A stretch of 64,000 nucleotides of DNA from Canibacter zhuwentaonis (GCF_018531125.1 NZ_JAHDSY010000001.1); one strand, 5' to 3'. Positions 42,246-51,786 are shown, counted from the first letter of the stretch. Translations and numbers: made by a program. Notes: generated by a model not told the origin, from the sequence alone.

Positions 42246-43526
42246 ATGACGAACTCAGCAACAGCTAAAATTCATGTAAACGGCGTGAGCGCAGAATTGC
42301 CGGTGCTGGATGCGAGCGAGGGGCGATCCGCCATTGATATTCGCACGCTGACGCAGCAGACCGGGCTTACCGCTCTCGACTACGGTTTTGTTAACACCTC
42401 ATCAACGAAATCAGCGATCACGTTTATTGACGGAGATAAGGGTATTCTGCGCTATCGCGGGTATCCGATCGAAGAACTGGCAGAGCATTCAACCTTCCTT
42501 GAGGTTGCCCAGCTGCTTATCAACGGCGAATTCCCGAGCAGCGAAGAGTTTAAAGAGTTTGATACCCGCGTGCGTAAACACACCCTCTTGCACGAGGATA
42601 TGAAATACTACTTTGAAGGCCTGCCGCACACAGCACACCCAATGGCGGTTTTGGCCGGCGGTATTCAGGCGCTTTCAACATTCTACGAGGATTCACTGCA
42701 CGCGGTTTCACCGCGCCTAGTTGAGGTGAACACGGTGCGGCTGCTGGCTAAACTTCCAGTTATCGCAGCCTATGCCCATAAAAAATCTATTGGACAGGCT
42801 TTCCTGTATCCGGATAACTCGCTGAATTTTGTTGAGAACTTCCTGCGGCTTAACTTTGGCAACCTTGCTGAGCCGTACGAAATCAACCCCGTGCTCGTAA
42901 AGGCTCTTGACAGGCTTTTGATCCTGCACGCCGATCACGAGCAGAACGCCTCAACGTCAACCGTGCGCCTGGTGGGCTCCACCGGGGCAAATATGTTCTC
43001 TTCTATTTCTGCCGGCATTAACGCGCTTTCTGGGTCACTGCACGGCGGCGCTAACGAGGCAGTTTTAAAGATGCTGCAGGGGATAATTGACTCCGGCGGA
43101 TCGGTGCGTGACTTTGTGGAGCGCGTGAAGAATAAAGAAGCCGGGGTGCGGCTGATGGGCTTCGGGCATCGTGTCTACAAGAACTATGACCCTCGCGCTA
43201 AAATCGTTAAGCAGAGCGCCGATGAGGTGCTTGCGGCGCTCGGAATTAATGATCCGCTGCTTGATATTGCGAAAGAACTCGAGCAGATTGCGCTTGAGGA
43301 CGATTATTTCATCTCGCGCAAACTGTACCCGAACGTTGATTTTTACACGGGTGTTATTTATAAGGCGATGGGCTTCAATCCGCGTATGTTTACAGTTTTG
43401 TTTGCTATCGGTAGGCTTCCCGGGTGGATCGCGCACTGGCAAGAGGTGCAGCAGGATAGCAACTCAAAAATTGGCCGCCCACAGCAGCTGTACGTGGGTA
43501 AAACGGAGCGCCACATTGAGCGCTAG
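42246..43526 (+). CDS. gltA: Citrate synthase
   Basis: Condenses oxaloacetate and acetyl-CoA at the start of the TCA cycle. The 426-residue type II-like enzyme has active-site blocks GDKGILRYRGYPIEELAE, LHADHEQNASTSTVR (His), LHGGANEAVLKML, GFGHRVYKNYDPRA (His) and PNVDFYTGV (Asp). GGGAGGA lies 10 nt before the ATG. Gene stands alone between ferredoxin and DUF3117. Confidence 0.97.
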   Translation: MTNSATAKIHVNGVSAELPVLDASEGRSAIDIRTLTQQTGLTALDYGFVNTSSTKSAITFIDGDKGILRYRGYPIEELAEHSTFLEVAQLLINGEFPSSEEFKEFDTRVRKHTLLHEDMKYYFEGLPHTAHPMAVLAGGIQALSTFYEDSLHAVSPRLVEVNTVRLLAKLPVIAAYAHKKSIGQAFLYPDNSLNFVENFLRLNFGNLAEPYEINPVLVKALDRLLILHADHEQNASTSTVRLVGSTGANMFSSISAGINALSGSLHGGANEAVLKMLQGIIDSGGSVRDFVERVKNKEAGVRLMGFGHRVYKNYDPRAKIVKQSADEVLAALGINDPLLDIAKELEQIALEDDYFISRKLYPNVDFYTGVIYKAMGFNPRMFTVLFAIGRLPGWIAHWQEVQQDSNSKIGRPQQLYVGKTERHIER

Positions 43527-43749
43527 GGTCTTGTTTGCATGAGTTGTGCGCGGCTAACCGCAAACTCGTTTGCGCAGGCGCTTTTAGCTGCCTATGCGTG
43601 CAGGCGCGGCTGTCTGCGCAGGTGATGCGTCGTAATTACGGTCGTTTGTGCTTAGTAGCATAGGCTTTGTGCTGATGGTTTCAGCTATTCTCCCGGTTAC
43701 GGGTGTAAAATTCCTGTATTTGGTTAGCTAAACAGAGGAGGATAGGATC

Positions 43750-43923
43750 ATGGCGGCAATGAAACCTCGCACCGGTGACGGTCCGATGGAGGCTGTTATT
43801 GAGGGGCGTTTAATAATTGTGAAAGTTCCTCTTGAGGGCGGCGGCAGGCTTGCGGTATCTATGAGACAAGACGAGGCCGAAGCTCTCAGTCGCGTGCTAA
43901 ACGAGGTTATTAAACCCAAATAA
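43750..43923 (+). CDS. DUF3117 protein
   Basis: A 57-residue protein nearly universal in actinobacteria, of unknown function. It begins MAAMKPRTGDGPMEAV and continues RLIIVKVPLEGGGRLAVSM, a strongly conserved pattern. AGAGGAGGAT precedes the ATG by about 6 nt. It is a good phylum marker for this window. Confidence 0.95.
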   Translation: MAAMKPRTGDGPMEAVIEGRLIIVKVPLEGGGRLAVSMRQDEAEALSRVLNEVIKPK

Positions 43924-44199
43924 AAGCGCGTATCATGCTGGAAGCTACTAAACGGCGGTTAACCTTTAGCGCAGGTGTGTGCAGCTTGATCAAAGTGAGC
44001 CAAGGCGATTAAAACTGTTATCCCGGGGCGGTTTTTTATCACTCTAGCAGCTGCGTGCGTGATAGAAAGCTTAACCTTTTGAGCCGAGCAATAACCTCTG
44101 CCAGTTCGTCTGTTAGCTGACCACGCAATGCGCAAGGCTCTTAAACTTAAGCAGGGTCGGGGCGGTAGGTAGTGTCCACAATCAGTTATTCGGGCAACT
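43924..44199. other. Intergenic gap without a supported gene
   Basis: 276 bp between DUF3117 and the end of the O-methyltransferase gene. A minus-strand open stretch of 33 codons (about 44050-44150) encodes a helical sequence (LTDELAEVIARLKRL) but has no good start site; it might be a remnant. A run of six T follows GGGGCGG at about 44026-44037 without a clear stem. I see nothing else. Confidence 0.4.
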
Positions 44200-44832
44200 T
44201 TACTCGGCCAGTTTCGTGATGGTTAGCAGACCGTTACCGGTTGGTGTGAGGCTTGTTGCGACTGCGGTTGATTCCACAACCGCGGCGAGCAGGTCTCTGA
44301 AGTTCGTGGTGATAGAGTCCCGCGCCGCTGGATCGGCAACCTGACCGTGCCACAGCGCGTTGGGGACGAGAATTGATCCGCCCTGGCGCACAACCAGCAG
44401 CCCGTGCTCAATGTATCCCAGCAGATTGCTGGGGTTCGCATCAATCAGGAGCAGGTCGTACGAGTTGTTCTCAAAGCGCGGCAGCATCTGAGATGCGTCC
44501 TGAGTTATGAAGCGATAGCGCGACGCGGCAATTCCCGCAGCCTGAAAAAGCGGTTTCGCCTGGTTCTGAAATTCCGACTCAATATCAACCGAGGTGAGTG
44601 TTGCCTGTGGCAGGTGGCGCAGCAGCGAAAGCCCAGAGACACCGCACCCGGTGCCGAGCTCGCAGATTTTTTTCGCGTTGGTCATAACCGCAGTGCTTGC
44701 GATCACGGCGGCGGTTGCGCGACTCACCGGTGCTATACCAAACTCCAGCGATAGCCTGCGTGCCCGCGTAATGGGCTCGGGCTCAGCATGAAAATGCTCA
44801 GTGTATTGCCAGTTACTTGATAGTTTATTCAC
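44200..44832 (-). CDS. O-methyltransferase (family 3)
   Basis: SAM-dependent methyltransferase of 210 residues. The SAM-binding motif I ICELGTGCGVSGLSLL (about 56-71), the acidic TSVDIE (motif post I), and DLLLIDANPSN (metal-binding Asp region) match the catechol O-methyltransferase-like family; the acceptor is unknown. In mycobacteria the corresponding gene lies next to sigE-rseA-htrA-tatB; here tatB is directly divergent 76 bp away. Confidence 0.9.
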   Translation of the reverse strand: MNKLSSNWQYTEHFHAEPEPITRARRLSLEFGIAPVSRATAAVIASTAVMTNAKKICELGTGCGVSGLSLLRHLPQATLTSVDIESEFQNQAKPLFQAAGIAASRYRFITQDASQMLPRFENNSYDLLLIDANPSNLLGYIEHGLLVVRQGGSILVPNALWHGQVADPAARDSITTNFRDLLAAVVESTAVATSLTPTGNGLLTITKLAE

Positions 44833-44908
44833 AATTCTCCCCGTCAGTATATTGTAAAGCGTACTGCTAACAGCGCATAAAACATCTTACTATTAGTAAA
44901 ATAATATT

Positions 44909-45328
44909 ATGGGCTTAACGATCGAAAAGATTATGATTATCGTGGTAATCGCGGTTATCATTCTGGGCCCTGAGAAACTCCCGGAATATGCGCAGCAGCT
45001 CGCGCAGCTCGTGAAAAACCTGCGCAGGCTAACGATGAGCGCCAAAGAGCGCATGCGCGAAGAAATGGGAGAAGAGTTCGGCGCGGTAGACTGGAAGCAG
45101 TACGATCTGCGGCAGTATGATCCGCGGAAAATCATCCGCGACGCAATAATTCATGACGAGCAGAGTCAGGCTGTTAATAAGAAGCTGCGCGATGCCGGGT
45201 ATGACGAGCAGGTGGCGGATCCGCGACGCGCTGCGGTCAGCGGTATGCTGATAGCGGATGCTGCAAAACAGCGCGAACAGGTGCTCACCAACGAGCGAAC
45301 TGTGCCGTTTGACTCGGAGGCAACCTAG
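44909..45328 (+). CDS. tatB: Twin-arginine translocase subunit TatB
   Basis: One N-terminal membrane helix (about 7-20) with the TatA/B hinge LGPEKLPEYAQQLAQL, then an amphipathic helix and a long charged C-terminal region (40-139), the TatB pattern. It would partner TatC in exporting folded proteins. A TAAAAT box lies about 8 nt before the ATG with no Shine-Dalgarno, so the mRNA may be leaderless. Convergent with mrp. Confidence 0.9.
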   Translation: MGLTIEKIMIIVVIAVIILGPEKLPEYAQQLAQLVKNLRRLTMSAKERMREEMGEEFGAVDWKQYDLRQYDPRKIIRDAIIHDEQSQAVNKKLRDAGYDEQVADPRRAAVSGMLIADAAKQREQVLTNERTVPFDSEAT

Positions 45329-45349
45329 CAGGCTGTTGCAGCGGCGGAT

Positions 45350-45389
45350 AACCAGCGGTGCGGATGCGACCAGTGCCGGAACGCTGGTT
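45350..45389. repeat. Inverted repeat between tatB and mrp
   Basis: AACCAGCG and CGCTGGTT are separated by 24 nt in the convergent gap. It may act as a weak terminator for one or both genes; there is no U-tract. Confidence 0.4.
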
Positions 45390-45431
45390 GAGTTGGATGC
45401 TACCGACCAGCGCGACTGCGGCTAAGGAAAC

Positions 45432-46592
45432 CTAGCGTGGTTGCAGGGGGAGTTTTTTATTGCTGAGATTGCGACCTCGCGCAACTATTTTTGAGGCGAG
45501 CTGCTTGATTGCCACGGCAGCGGGATCCGCTTGAGAATTAAACGTTGCTAAGCCTTTGTTATCGAGCGCCCGCCGGTAAGCTTCGCTAAACGGTATTTGA
45601 GTAAGCAGCCCTACGGGTGCAAACTCTGGCGATGTTTTTGCAAAGGCGCTGTTTAGATTCTGCGCAACAAGCTCGCCTCCGCCCGTGCCAAAGGGGTGAA
45701 TTAGGCTGTTATCGGGCAGGCGCATACTGCTCAGGTTTTCAACAACGCCGATCACGGTTTGTCCGTTCTGATGAGCCAGCAGACCGGAGCGCACCGCAAC
45801 ACTCGCAGAAGACGTTTGCGGGGTAGTTACAACCAGCACCTCTGCGTGGGGCAGCAGCTGCCCAAAACTGAGCGCAATATCGCCGGTTCCCGGCGGCAAA
45901 TCAACGAGCAGATAGTCAAGATCGCCGAAATAAACATCTCGCAAAAACTGTTCCAGGGTGCGGTGCAGCATCGGGCCGCGCCATGACACTGCAGTTTCCT
46001 GCGCGGCTTTATCGCCTAGAAACATACCAATTGAGATAGTGCTCACGCCGTTTGCCAGCGGGGGCATAATCATGTTGCCAACCCGGGTAGGTGAAACCGT
46101 GCGACCATCGCTGTCAACAAGTCCCATGAGAAGCGGAATAGAAAACCCAAAAATATCCGCGTCGATCAGCCCGACACGGTATCCGCTGGCGCTAAGCTCG
46201 AGCGCCAGCGATGCGGTTATTGACGATTTACCAACCCCGCCCTTGCCGCTGCTCACCGCGATTATGCGCGTGAGTGTACCCGGCGCGAACTGCATACCGC
46301 GTTGGGGACGGATCTGCTGAATTAGCCGGTTGCGCTCGTCAGGAGTCATAACCGTGACGCTCAGCTCCAGGGAGGTAACCCCGGCAGTTTTTGTGATTGC
46401 CTCCCGCACGGCGCGCTCAATGCTTTTAGCCGCAGGGCAGCCATGTACGGTCAGTTTCAGCTGCGCGCTCACCTCGCCGGCGCTGCTGACGCTGCGCAGC
46501 TCGATCATTTCAAGATCCGTAATCGGTTTCCTGATTTCCGGATCGTGCACAGCGCTAAGTGACTGCCAGACAAGCTCCTTAAGCATGGTCAC
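45432..46592 (-). CDS. mrp: Mrp/ApbC-type P-loop Fe-S carrier ATPase
   Basis: ATPase implicated in Fe-S cluster loading. The 386-residue protein has an N-terminal DUF59/MIP18-like domain (residues 5-80, VHDPEIRKPITDLEMI), then a ParA/MinD-type domain with deviant Walker A SSGKGGVGKSSI, DADIFGFSIP and LVDLPPGTGDIALS. The usual C-terminal CxxC that bridges the cluster in many Mrp proteins is not visible here, as in some actinobacterial homologues. GTG 46592 or ATG 46586 could start it. Confidence 0.93.
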   Translation of the reverse strand: MTMLKELVWQSLSAVHDPEIRKPITDLEMIELRSVSSAGEVSAQLKLTVHGCPAAKSIERAVREAITKTAGVTSLELSVTVMTPDERNRLIQQIRPQRGMQFAPGTLTRIIAVSSGKGGVGKSSITASLALELSASGYRVGLIDADIFGFSIPLLMGLVDSDGRTVSPTRVGNMIMPPLANGVSTISIGMFLGDKAAQETAVSWRGPMLHRTLEQFLRDVYFGDLDYLLVDLPPGTGDIALSFGQLLPHAEVLVVTTPQTSSASVAVRSGLLAHQNGQTVIGVVENLSSMRLPDNSLIHPFGTGGGELVAQNLNSAFAKTSPEFAPVGLLTQIPFSEAYRRALDNKGLATFNSQADPAAVAIKQLASKIVARGRNLSNKKLPLQPR

Positions 46593-46603
46593 AAAATCCG
46601 CAG

Positions 46604-47245
46604 CTATATTTTTTCGTTAATGTTGAATCTACCAGTGAATGGGTTTTGCGTTATCGAGCTAACCTCGGTGTTTTTAATCGGGGCGCTCTGTGAGTCAGCT
46701 GCGGTGGTAGTTTGCGCTCCTGCATTGCTGCACTGCTGTGCTGTTGTTGTGGACATCTCTTCCTGTAGTTCTTCGAGCATAGTTTTTATTTCACCGCGTA
46801 ACCATTCGCGGTCGGGCAGCTCTTTGAGCGCGAGCCGCAACGCCACAACCTCACGTGCCAGAAACTCTGTGTCGGCGAGATTACGCTCGGCGCGTTGGCG
46901 ATCTTGCTCGATGTGTACCCGCTCGCGATCATCCTGCCGGTTTTGAGCGAGCAGAATCATCGGGGCGGCGTATGAGGCCTGCAGCGAGAGAATCAGGGTG
47001 AGGGCTGTGAACCCGATTGCGGCGCTGTCAAAACGCATGTTTTCGGGTGCGAGCGTGTTCCAAATTATCCAGAGTGCACAAAACAGGGTCAGGATAACTA
47101 GAAAAGAAGGTGTTCCCATACCGCGCGCGATCGCCTCTGACCACTGCCCAAACTTCTCGCTGCGGCTGATTTTTTGCGAGCCGTCAAGATTTTTGGCGGA
47201 TTTACGAGATGCGTTGCCAGCGTTGCTGTTGTTAGCCACTATCAC
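46604..47245 (-). CDS. DUF1003 membrane protein
   Basis: 213 residues with two adjacent hydrophobic helices (about 48-68 and 77-97), then a charged, largely helical region (105-155, DDRERVHIEQDRQRAERNLADTE) and a Ser/Thr-rich tail. This is the layout of DUF1003 proteins, of unknown function. GTG 47245 overlaps the stop of the upstream MgtE/CBS gene (GTGA), so both are coupled and may act together. Confidence 0.9.
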   Translation of the reverse strand: MIVANNSNAGNASRKSAKNLDGSQKISRSEKFGQWSEAIARGMGTPSFLVILTLFCALWIIWNTLAPENMRFDSAAIGFTALTLILSLQASYAAPMILLAQNRQDDRERVHIEQDRQRAERNLADTEFLAREVVALRLALKELPDREWLRGEIKTMLEELQEEMSTTTAQQCSNAGAQTTTAADSQSAPIKNTEVSSITQNPFTGRFNINEKI

Positions 47246-48495
47246 GAGCCTCCATTTTCTGGTGTGTCGTCAGCATGACGCCAGTCATCTGGCAACAGGT
47301 GATCTAAAACATCGTCAATTGTAACAACCCCGACGAGACTGTTGTTATCGTCAACAATTGGCACCGCAACAAGGTCGTAGGTTGCGAGCCGTCGAGCAAC
47401 CTCTGCCGCGCTGGCGGCAACGTGTACCGGCTCAATTTCCTCCAGCAGCGCAGAAAGTCTCTCGTGTGGCGGGAAGCGTAGCATCCGCTGAAAATGCACA
47501 ATTCCCTGATATTCGCCGGTGGGTGTTTCGTAAGGGGGAAGTGTGACATAGGCGGCGGCCGCCATTGCCGGTGGAATCTCTTGATTGCGGATCATTGCGA
47601 GCGCTGCAGCAACCGACGCCTCAGAGGAGAGCACAATTGGGCTGGGGTTCATTAGACCGCCGGCGGTATCCTGCTCGTATGCGAGAAGGCGGCGCACATC
47701 TTCGGCTTCTGCTGGCTCCATTAGATTGAGCAGTTCTTGACCGTGCCTTTCGGGCAGCGCGTAGATGAGGTCGGCGGCATCGTCTGGCTCCATGTGATCG
47801 AGCACATCAGCAGCCCGATCCGAGTCAAGCCAGGCGAGTATTTGCACCTGATCTTCTTCGTTCATCTCTTCAAGCGCATCCGCAACCATGCTATCAGACA
47901 GCGCCGCAACAACCTCGCGGCGGCGAGTGTCGGGCAGCTCTAGAAGGTTTTCGGCAAGATCGGAGGGCTTCAAATCAACCATTGTTTTGATGAGCTGCTC
48001 AGCGGATGTGCTGCCCGCGGCATCGCTGTTGTGCTGCAACTCTTGCCAGCCGATTGTCTTGGTTTTGGCGCGCCCAAAAGCGGTCTGTGGTTTTTTTGCC
48101 TGCTTCACAAAAACATCCGCAATAACCCATTCCGACTGGAGAGTTTGCTCAATAGCGGCGTCTTCAATAAGCATTAGCTCGCCGTCGGTAACGGTTTTAC
48201 GGGAGCGCCCAATAATTTCTGCGAGCACGCGATATTCACCCCCACGCTGTTTAAAACGGCGGATATTAATGCGTTCATTGGAGATAACCTGCCCTCCGGT
48301 GACGGAGATAATATCCGCTATCGGAATAAACACGCGCTTGCGCCCCGGGATCTCTACCACCATGCCGGTAACTCGTGGCAGCTCATCCCACCGTTCGAGC
48401 ACGACCACGTCACGCATTTTGCCGATACGATCGCCGTACGGGTCAAAAACCGGGCGACCGGCTAGCCTGCTTACAAATACACGATTATCTGACAC
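47242..48495 (-). CDS. PRC-barrel/MgtE-N/CBS regulatory protein
   Basis: A 417-residue soluble protein. N-terminal PRC-barrel-like part (about 1-110, RLAGRPVFDPYGDRIGKMRDV), then an MgtE N-terminal helical domain (about 150-285, with EEDQVQILAWLDSDRAADVLDHMEPDDAADLI), then two CBS repeats (285-410, ending VVTIDDVLDHLLPDDW). No membrane helices, so it is not itself a transporter. In actinobacteria it adjoins a DUF1003 gene, as here; a Mg2+-sensing role is inferred from the domains. Confidence 0.9.
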   Translation of the reverse strand: MSDNRVFVSRLAGRPVFDPYGDRIGKMRDVVVLERWDELPRVTGMVVEIPGRKRVFIPIADIISVTGGQVISNERINIRRFKQRGGEYRVLAEIIGRSRKTVTDGELMLIEDAAIEQTLQSEWVIADVFVKQAKKPQTAFGRAKTKTIGWQELQHNSDAAGSTSAEQLIKTMVDLKPSDLAENLLELPDTRRREVVAALSDSMVADALEEMNEEDQVQILAWLDSDRAADVLDHMEPDDAADLIYALPERHGQELLNLMEPAEAEDVRRLLAYEQDTAGGLMNPSPIVLSSEASVAAALAMIRNQEIPPAMAAAAYVTLPPYETPTGEYQGIVHFQRMLRFPPHERLSALLEEIEPVHVAASAAEVARRLATYDLVAVPIVDDNNSLVGVVTIDDVLDHLLPDDWRHADDTPENGGS

Positions 48496-48587
48496 GCACT
48501 ATATAATAGTGCAAACTTCTGTGTGCTCAGCTCAATTTTTAGCGGATAAATAGGCTAATTCATAGCTAACAGTGGTTGAATAGAAAC

Positions 48588-49103
48588 ATGGCTTTTAGAA
48601 GAACGAACGGCGCAAAAATGATGCCTCCTGAATTTTTTGAAAATCCCGGCGCGGGTGTTGTTTCAACGTACGATTCGGAGGGCGCGGCGCAGCACGCAGT
48701 CGATATTTTGGTGGCGGATGGTTTTGCCGCAAACGGGCTGAGCATTATTGGCAGGGGAGTGCGCAGTGTGGAAAAGGTGATCGGCAGGGTAACCTACGCA
48801 AAAGTTGCTCTCGGCGGTGTTTTCAGCGGTGTTTATCTGGGAATTGGGTTTACTCTCGTGGCGTTGCTGCTGGGGATTGTGAAAATCGAGAACGTTGGCG
48901 GCGCGTTTGGTGGAATTATGATTATTGGTATCGGCGCGGGCGTACTGCTGGCGATTCTTACGCAAACCTTTGCGGGAGCTCGTAAAAGATACACTTCTGT
49001 AACACGGATTTTGGCTGAGCGATACGAAGTTTTAGCACCCGCAGCAGATGTTACCAGGGCGCGTAGCATCTTGCAGGAGCACGCGATAAGAGAGCACAGC
49101 TAG
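48588..49103 (+). CDS. General-stress-like membrane protein (YflT domain)
   Basis: A 171-residue protein. The first half (about 15-65) has the GVVSTYDSEGAAQHAVDILVADGF pattern of general stress protein 17M/YflT; two membrane helices with Gly-rich turns follow (about 75-100 and 105-125), then a short cytosolic end. Divergent from the MgtE-N/CBS gene. ATG 48588 is chosen; TTG 48576 is in frame. Confidence 0.85.
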   Translation: MAFRRTNGAKMMPPEFFENPGAGVVSTYDSEGAAQHAVDILVADGFAANGLSIIGRGVRSVEKVIGRVTYAKVALGGVFSGVYLGIGFTLVALLLGIVKIENVGGAFGGIMIIGIGAGVLLAILTQTFAGARKRYTSVTRILAERYEVLAPAADVTRARSILQEHAIREHS

Positions 49104-49130
49104 TCGCTGCTGTGAACCGCGCTTTAGATT

Positions 49131-49166
49131 AGTATGGGTTTGGAGGTTTAATTCAGAACCCATACT
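49131..49166. terminator. Terminator between the stress gene and pepP
   Basis: AGTATGGGTT and AACCCATACT form a 10-bp stem with a 16-nt loop, followed by TTTAATAACTATTT on the plus strand. It sits between two convergent genes. Confidence 0.7.
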
Positions 49167-49173
49167 TTAATAA

Positions 49174-50652
49174 CTATTTACGCCCCGACTGCACCCAGGC
49201 TTCAACCTCGGCAACAGTGCGCGGGATGTGTGCCGAGAGGTTGCGAGAGCCATCTTCTGTGACCACAATATCATCCTCGATGCGCACTCCAATGCCCCAG
49301 AACTCTTCGGGAACTGTGAGATCTCCGGGGTGAAAGTAAAGACCTGGTTCGATTGTGAAAACCATGCCTGGTTCAAGAATTGCGTTATAGTACATCTCAC
49401 GCCGAGCCTGTGCGCAGTCGTGCACATCAATACCCAGATGGTGGCAGGTGCCATGCACCATATAGCGCCTGTGATATGGCAGCTCGGGGTCTGGATTATC
49501 AGGCAGGAATCCCCACTGCTTGACCTTTTCTGCGATAACAGCCATGGCCGCGTCATGCACTTCGTGGAACTTAATACCGGGGCGGGCGACTTTGTGAGCT
49601 GCATCCGCCGCTTCCAAAACGGTTTCATAAACTTTTTTCTGAATCTCGTTAAAACGACCAGAAATTGGGACTGTGCGCGTAATATCGGCGGTGTACAGGC
49701 TCTCAACCTCAACACCGGCGTCGAGTAGCAGCAGCTCGCCCTCTTTTACGGGGCCGTCGTTTGTTATCCAGTGCAGAGTGCAGGCGTGAGCGCCAGCTGC
49801 GGCTATTGTGTCATAACCCTCCCAGTTGCCCGCGGTGCGCGCGTGCTTGTGGAACATAACCTCAACAACCCGCTCGCCGCGCTCGGCGGTAACTGCGCTG
49901 TCGAGATTGTTAATAACCTCGTCAAAGCCCCTGCCAGTGGCGTTAACTGCGAGCTGCATTTGCGCTATCTCGTAGTCGTCTTTAACCAGGCGGAGCTCGT
50001 CTAGAAACTCTGCGAGCGCGGCGTTATCAAGGGTTACATCGTCAGCTGTGCTTTGAAACTCAGCAATTGGTTTGCAGTTAAGCCCCAGTGCGGTGCTCAC
50101 CTGTTTTAGTGATGGTTTTGCGCCTATCCAAAACTCTCCAACTTCGGAGTTGTCAAAGAACTCTTTGCTGTAGCGAGTTGCGGACTCGGCAAAGTAGAGC
50201 GTAACAGTGTGCTGCATACTATCGCACTGTGCGGCTGCGCCCGCTACGTCATCAGCGGTGGTGGCTGTGTCCTCACTAATCGCACAGCTTGCAACAGGGT
50301 CGAAAACTAAAACTGCCCCCGGTGCCGCGTTCGCGCCCCAGCCGGTAAGGTGCGTAAAAGAGGTGTGCGGGCGGAACATATAAAAAGTATCGTTAGCGCG
50401 CTGTTTCATAATGCCCGCGGCGATCACAAGGCGCTTTGCGGCAAACTTGCGGCTCACCTTGGCGCGCCGCGCAGCAGCATACGGGGCAACTTCGTGTACG
50501 GTTGCAGGCTCGCTCGGCACTGCGCCCCAGTTGTTGCTCATGTATTCAAGAAACTTGCTGTCTACTGAGAGCGTTGTACGTGAAAAATTGTCAATCTTAA
50601 CTTCGTGACTGGCACAAACAGAAACATTCTGGTTAGTATTTTTGTCGCTCAT
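49174..50652 (-). CDS. pepP: Xaa-Pro aminopeptidase (aminopeptidase P)
   Basis: Removes an N-terminal residue preceding proline. The 492-residue protein has an N-terminal AMP_N domain (about 40-205, FAAKRLVIAAGIMKQRAND) and the M24B pita-bread domain. Dinuclear metal ligands are visible: Asp in LLLDAGVEVESLYTADITRT (two Asp), His in HGTCHHLGIDVHD, Glu in FTIEPGLYF and Glu in GVRIEDDIVVTEDG. Start ATG 50652. Confidence 0.95.
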   Translation of the reverse strand: MSDKNTNQNVSVCASHEVKIDNFSRTTLSVDSKFLEYMSNNWGAVPSEPATVHEVAPYAAARRAKVSRKFAAKRLVIAAGIMKQRANDTFYMFRPHTSFTHLTGWGANAAPGAVLVFDPVASCAISEDTATTADDVAGAAAQCDSMQHTVTLYFAESATRYSKEFFDNSEVGEFWIGAKPSLKQVSTALGLNCKPIAEFQSTADDVTLDNAALAEFLDELRLVKDDYEIAQMQLAVNATGRGFDEVINNLDSAVTAERGERVVEVMFHKHARTAGNWEGYDTIAAAGAHACTLHWITNDGPVKEGELLLLDAGVEVESLYTADITRTVPISGRFNEIQKKVYETVLEAADAAHKVARPGIKFHEVHDAAMAVIAEKVKQWGFLPDNPDPELPYHRRYMVHGTCHHLGIDVHDCAQARREMYYNAILEPGMVFTIEPGLYFHPGDLTVPEEFWGIGVRIEDDIVVTEDGSRNLSAHIPRTVAEVEAWVQSGRK

Positions 50653-50741
50653 ATATGGTATTATTTCACATGGTTTTTAACGTATGCTTAAATCAGGTTA
50701 GTTACACGTTTAAGACATACTTAGAATTTTAAGAGAGCAAA

Positions 50742-51587
50742 ATGCACGAGCATCCGCAGTACGATCTGCACACACACTCTCACTTCTCTGACGGCACAAC
50801 ATCCGTTGCTGAAATTGCCGAGCTGGTTGCTGCAGCCGGGCTTGCTGGATTCGCGCTCACAGATCACGATTCTGTGCGTGGTTGGGAAGAAGGGCGCGCC
50901 GCAGCCGCATCTTACGGGCTGGATTTCATCCCTGGAATCGAGCTGTCAACTCGCGAAAACGGGGTCAGTTCGCACATTTTGGGTTATGGCTTTAACCCGC
51001 GCGATGAAAAACTGCTGACCGCGCTGCAGCAAATCCGGCTGATGCGAGTGCGGCGGGTGCAAGAGATAGTTGCGAAGCTGAGCTGCGATTACCAGATTTC
51101 GTGGGAGAGTGTGCAGGGCGTGAGTGCCAGCGCTGAGACAATAAGCCGCCCGCACATTGCCGACGCGCTGATTAGCTCTGGAATCGTGGCGGATCGCACA
51201 GTCGCTTTTAACACACTGCTACATCCCTCTTCTAAATACTATGTGCCGCTGCAGGAGCTGCGCACGAGCACAGCGGTGCAGCTGTTACGCAAGGCGGGCG
51301 GATGCGTTGTGCTGGCGCATCCGGCAGCTTTTAGAAATAAGACGATAGTCAGCAGGGAACAGCTGCGCAGTCTGCGCGAAGCAGGGCTTGCGGGAATAGA
51401 ACTGCGCCACCCGGAGAATGATCCGCAAAAACTCGCTCGCGTTTGCGAGGCTGCGACCGGGCTTGATCTGCGCATCACGGGCGCAAGCGATTTTCACGGC
51501 AGCGGCAAACCAAACAGGGTTGGATCGTACACCACAGGCGGTGACACCGTTGCAAAACTGCGCGAGCAGATGCTGCTGCCGAGCTAG
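50742..51587 (+). CDS. PHP-domain phosphoesterase
   Basis: 281-residue polymerase-and-histidinol-phosphatase domain protein, of the TrpH/RNase AM type that hydrolyses 3',5'-nucleotide bisphosphates or short RNA. Metal-binding motifs: DLHTHSHFSDGTTS (1), LTDHDSV (2), PGIELSTRE (3, Glu), VVLAHPA and GASDFHGSGKP (4). All ligands are present. No membrane or signal segment. It is divergent from pepP. Confidence 0.93.
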   Translation: MHEHPQYDLHTHSHFSDGTTSVAEIAELVAAAGLAGFALTDHDSVRGWEEGRAAAASYGLDFIPGIELSTRENGVSSHILGYGFNPRDEKLLTALQQIRLMRVRRVQEIVAKLSCDYQISWESVQGVSASAETISRPHIADALISSGIVADRTVAFNTLLHPSSKYYVPLQELRTSTAVQLLRKAGGCVVLAHPAAFRNKTIVSREQLRSLREAGLAGIELRHPENDPQKLARVCEAATGLDLRITGASDFHGSGKPNRVGSYTTGGDTVAKLREQMLLPS

Positions 51588-51651
51588 TTGGGTTTTACTT
51601 ATTTAATTAGGCGCTCTAAACTGTCGCAGAGCAGGTAAAACAGCGCCACAA

Positions 51652-51691
51652 AAGCGGGTTACTAACGGTTATTACGTTAGCAAACCCGCTT
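51652..51691. terminator. Two-part hairpin terminator (PHP gene / DEAD helicase)
   Basis: AAGCGGGTT pairs AACCCGCTT with an inner CTAACG...CGTTAG stem, followed by TGTTTG. It separates the convergent PHP and DEAD-box genes. The about 95 bp between it and the helicase gene end show nothing else. Confidence 0.78.
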
Positions 51692-51786
51692 GTTTGCTGC
51701 AGTGTTGAAGGCGTAGTTATTTTCGTGGCGGGGCAATTGTTTTTAGCATCCGGGCATAGCCGCTTCGAGTGCCGGGTGCAGTCGTG

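Noticed and set aside
43728..43919. 63-residue minus-strand ORF
   Set aside because: It is the antisense of the DUF3117 gene, whose plus-strand product is highly conserved and has a strong ribosome-binding site.
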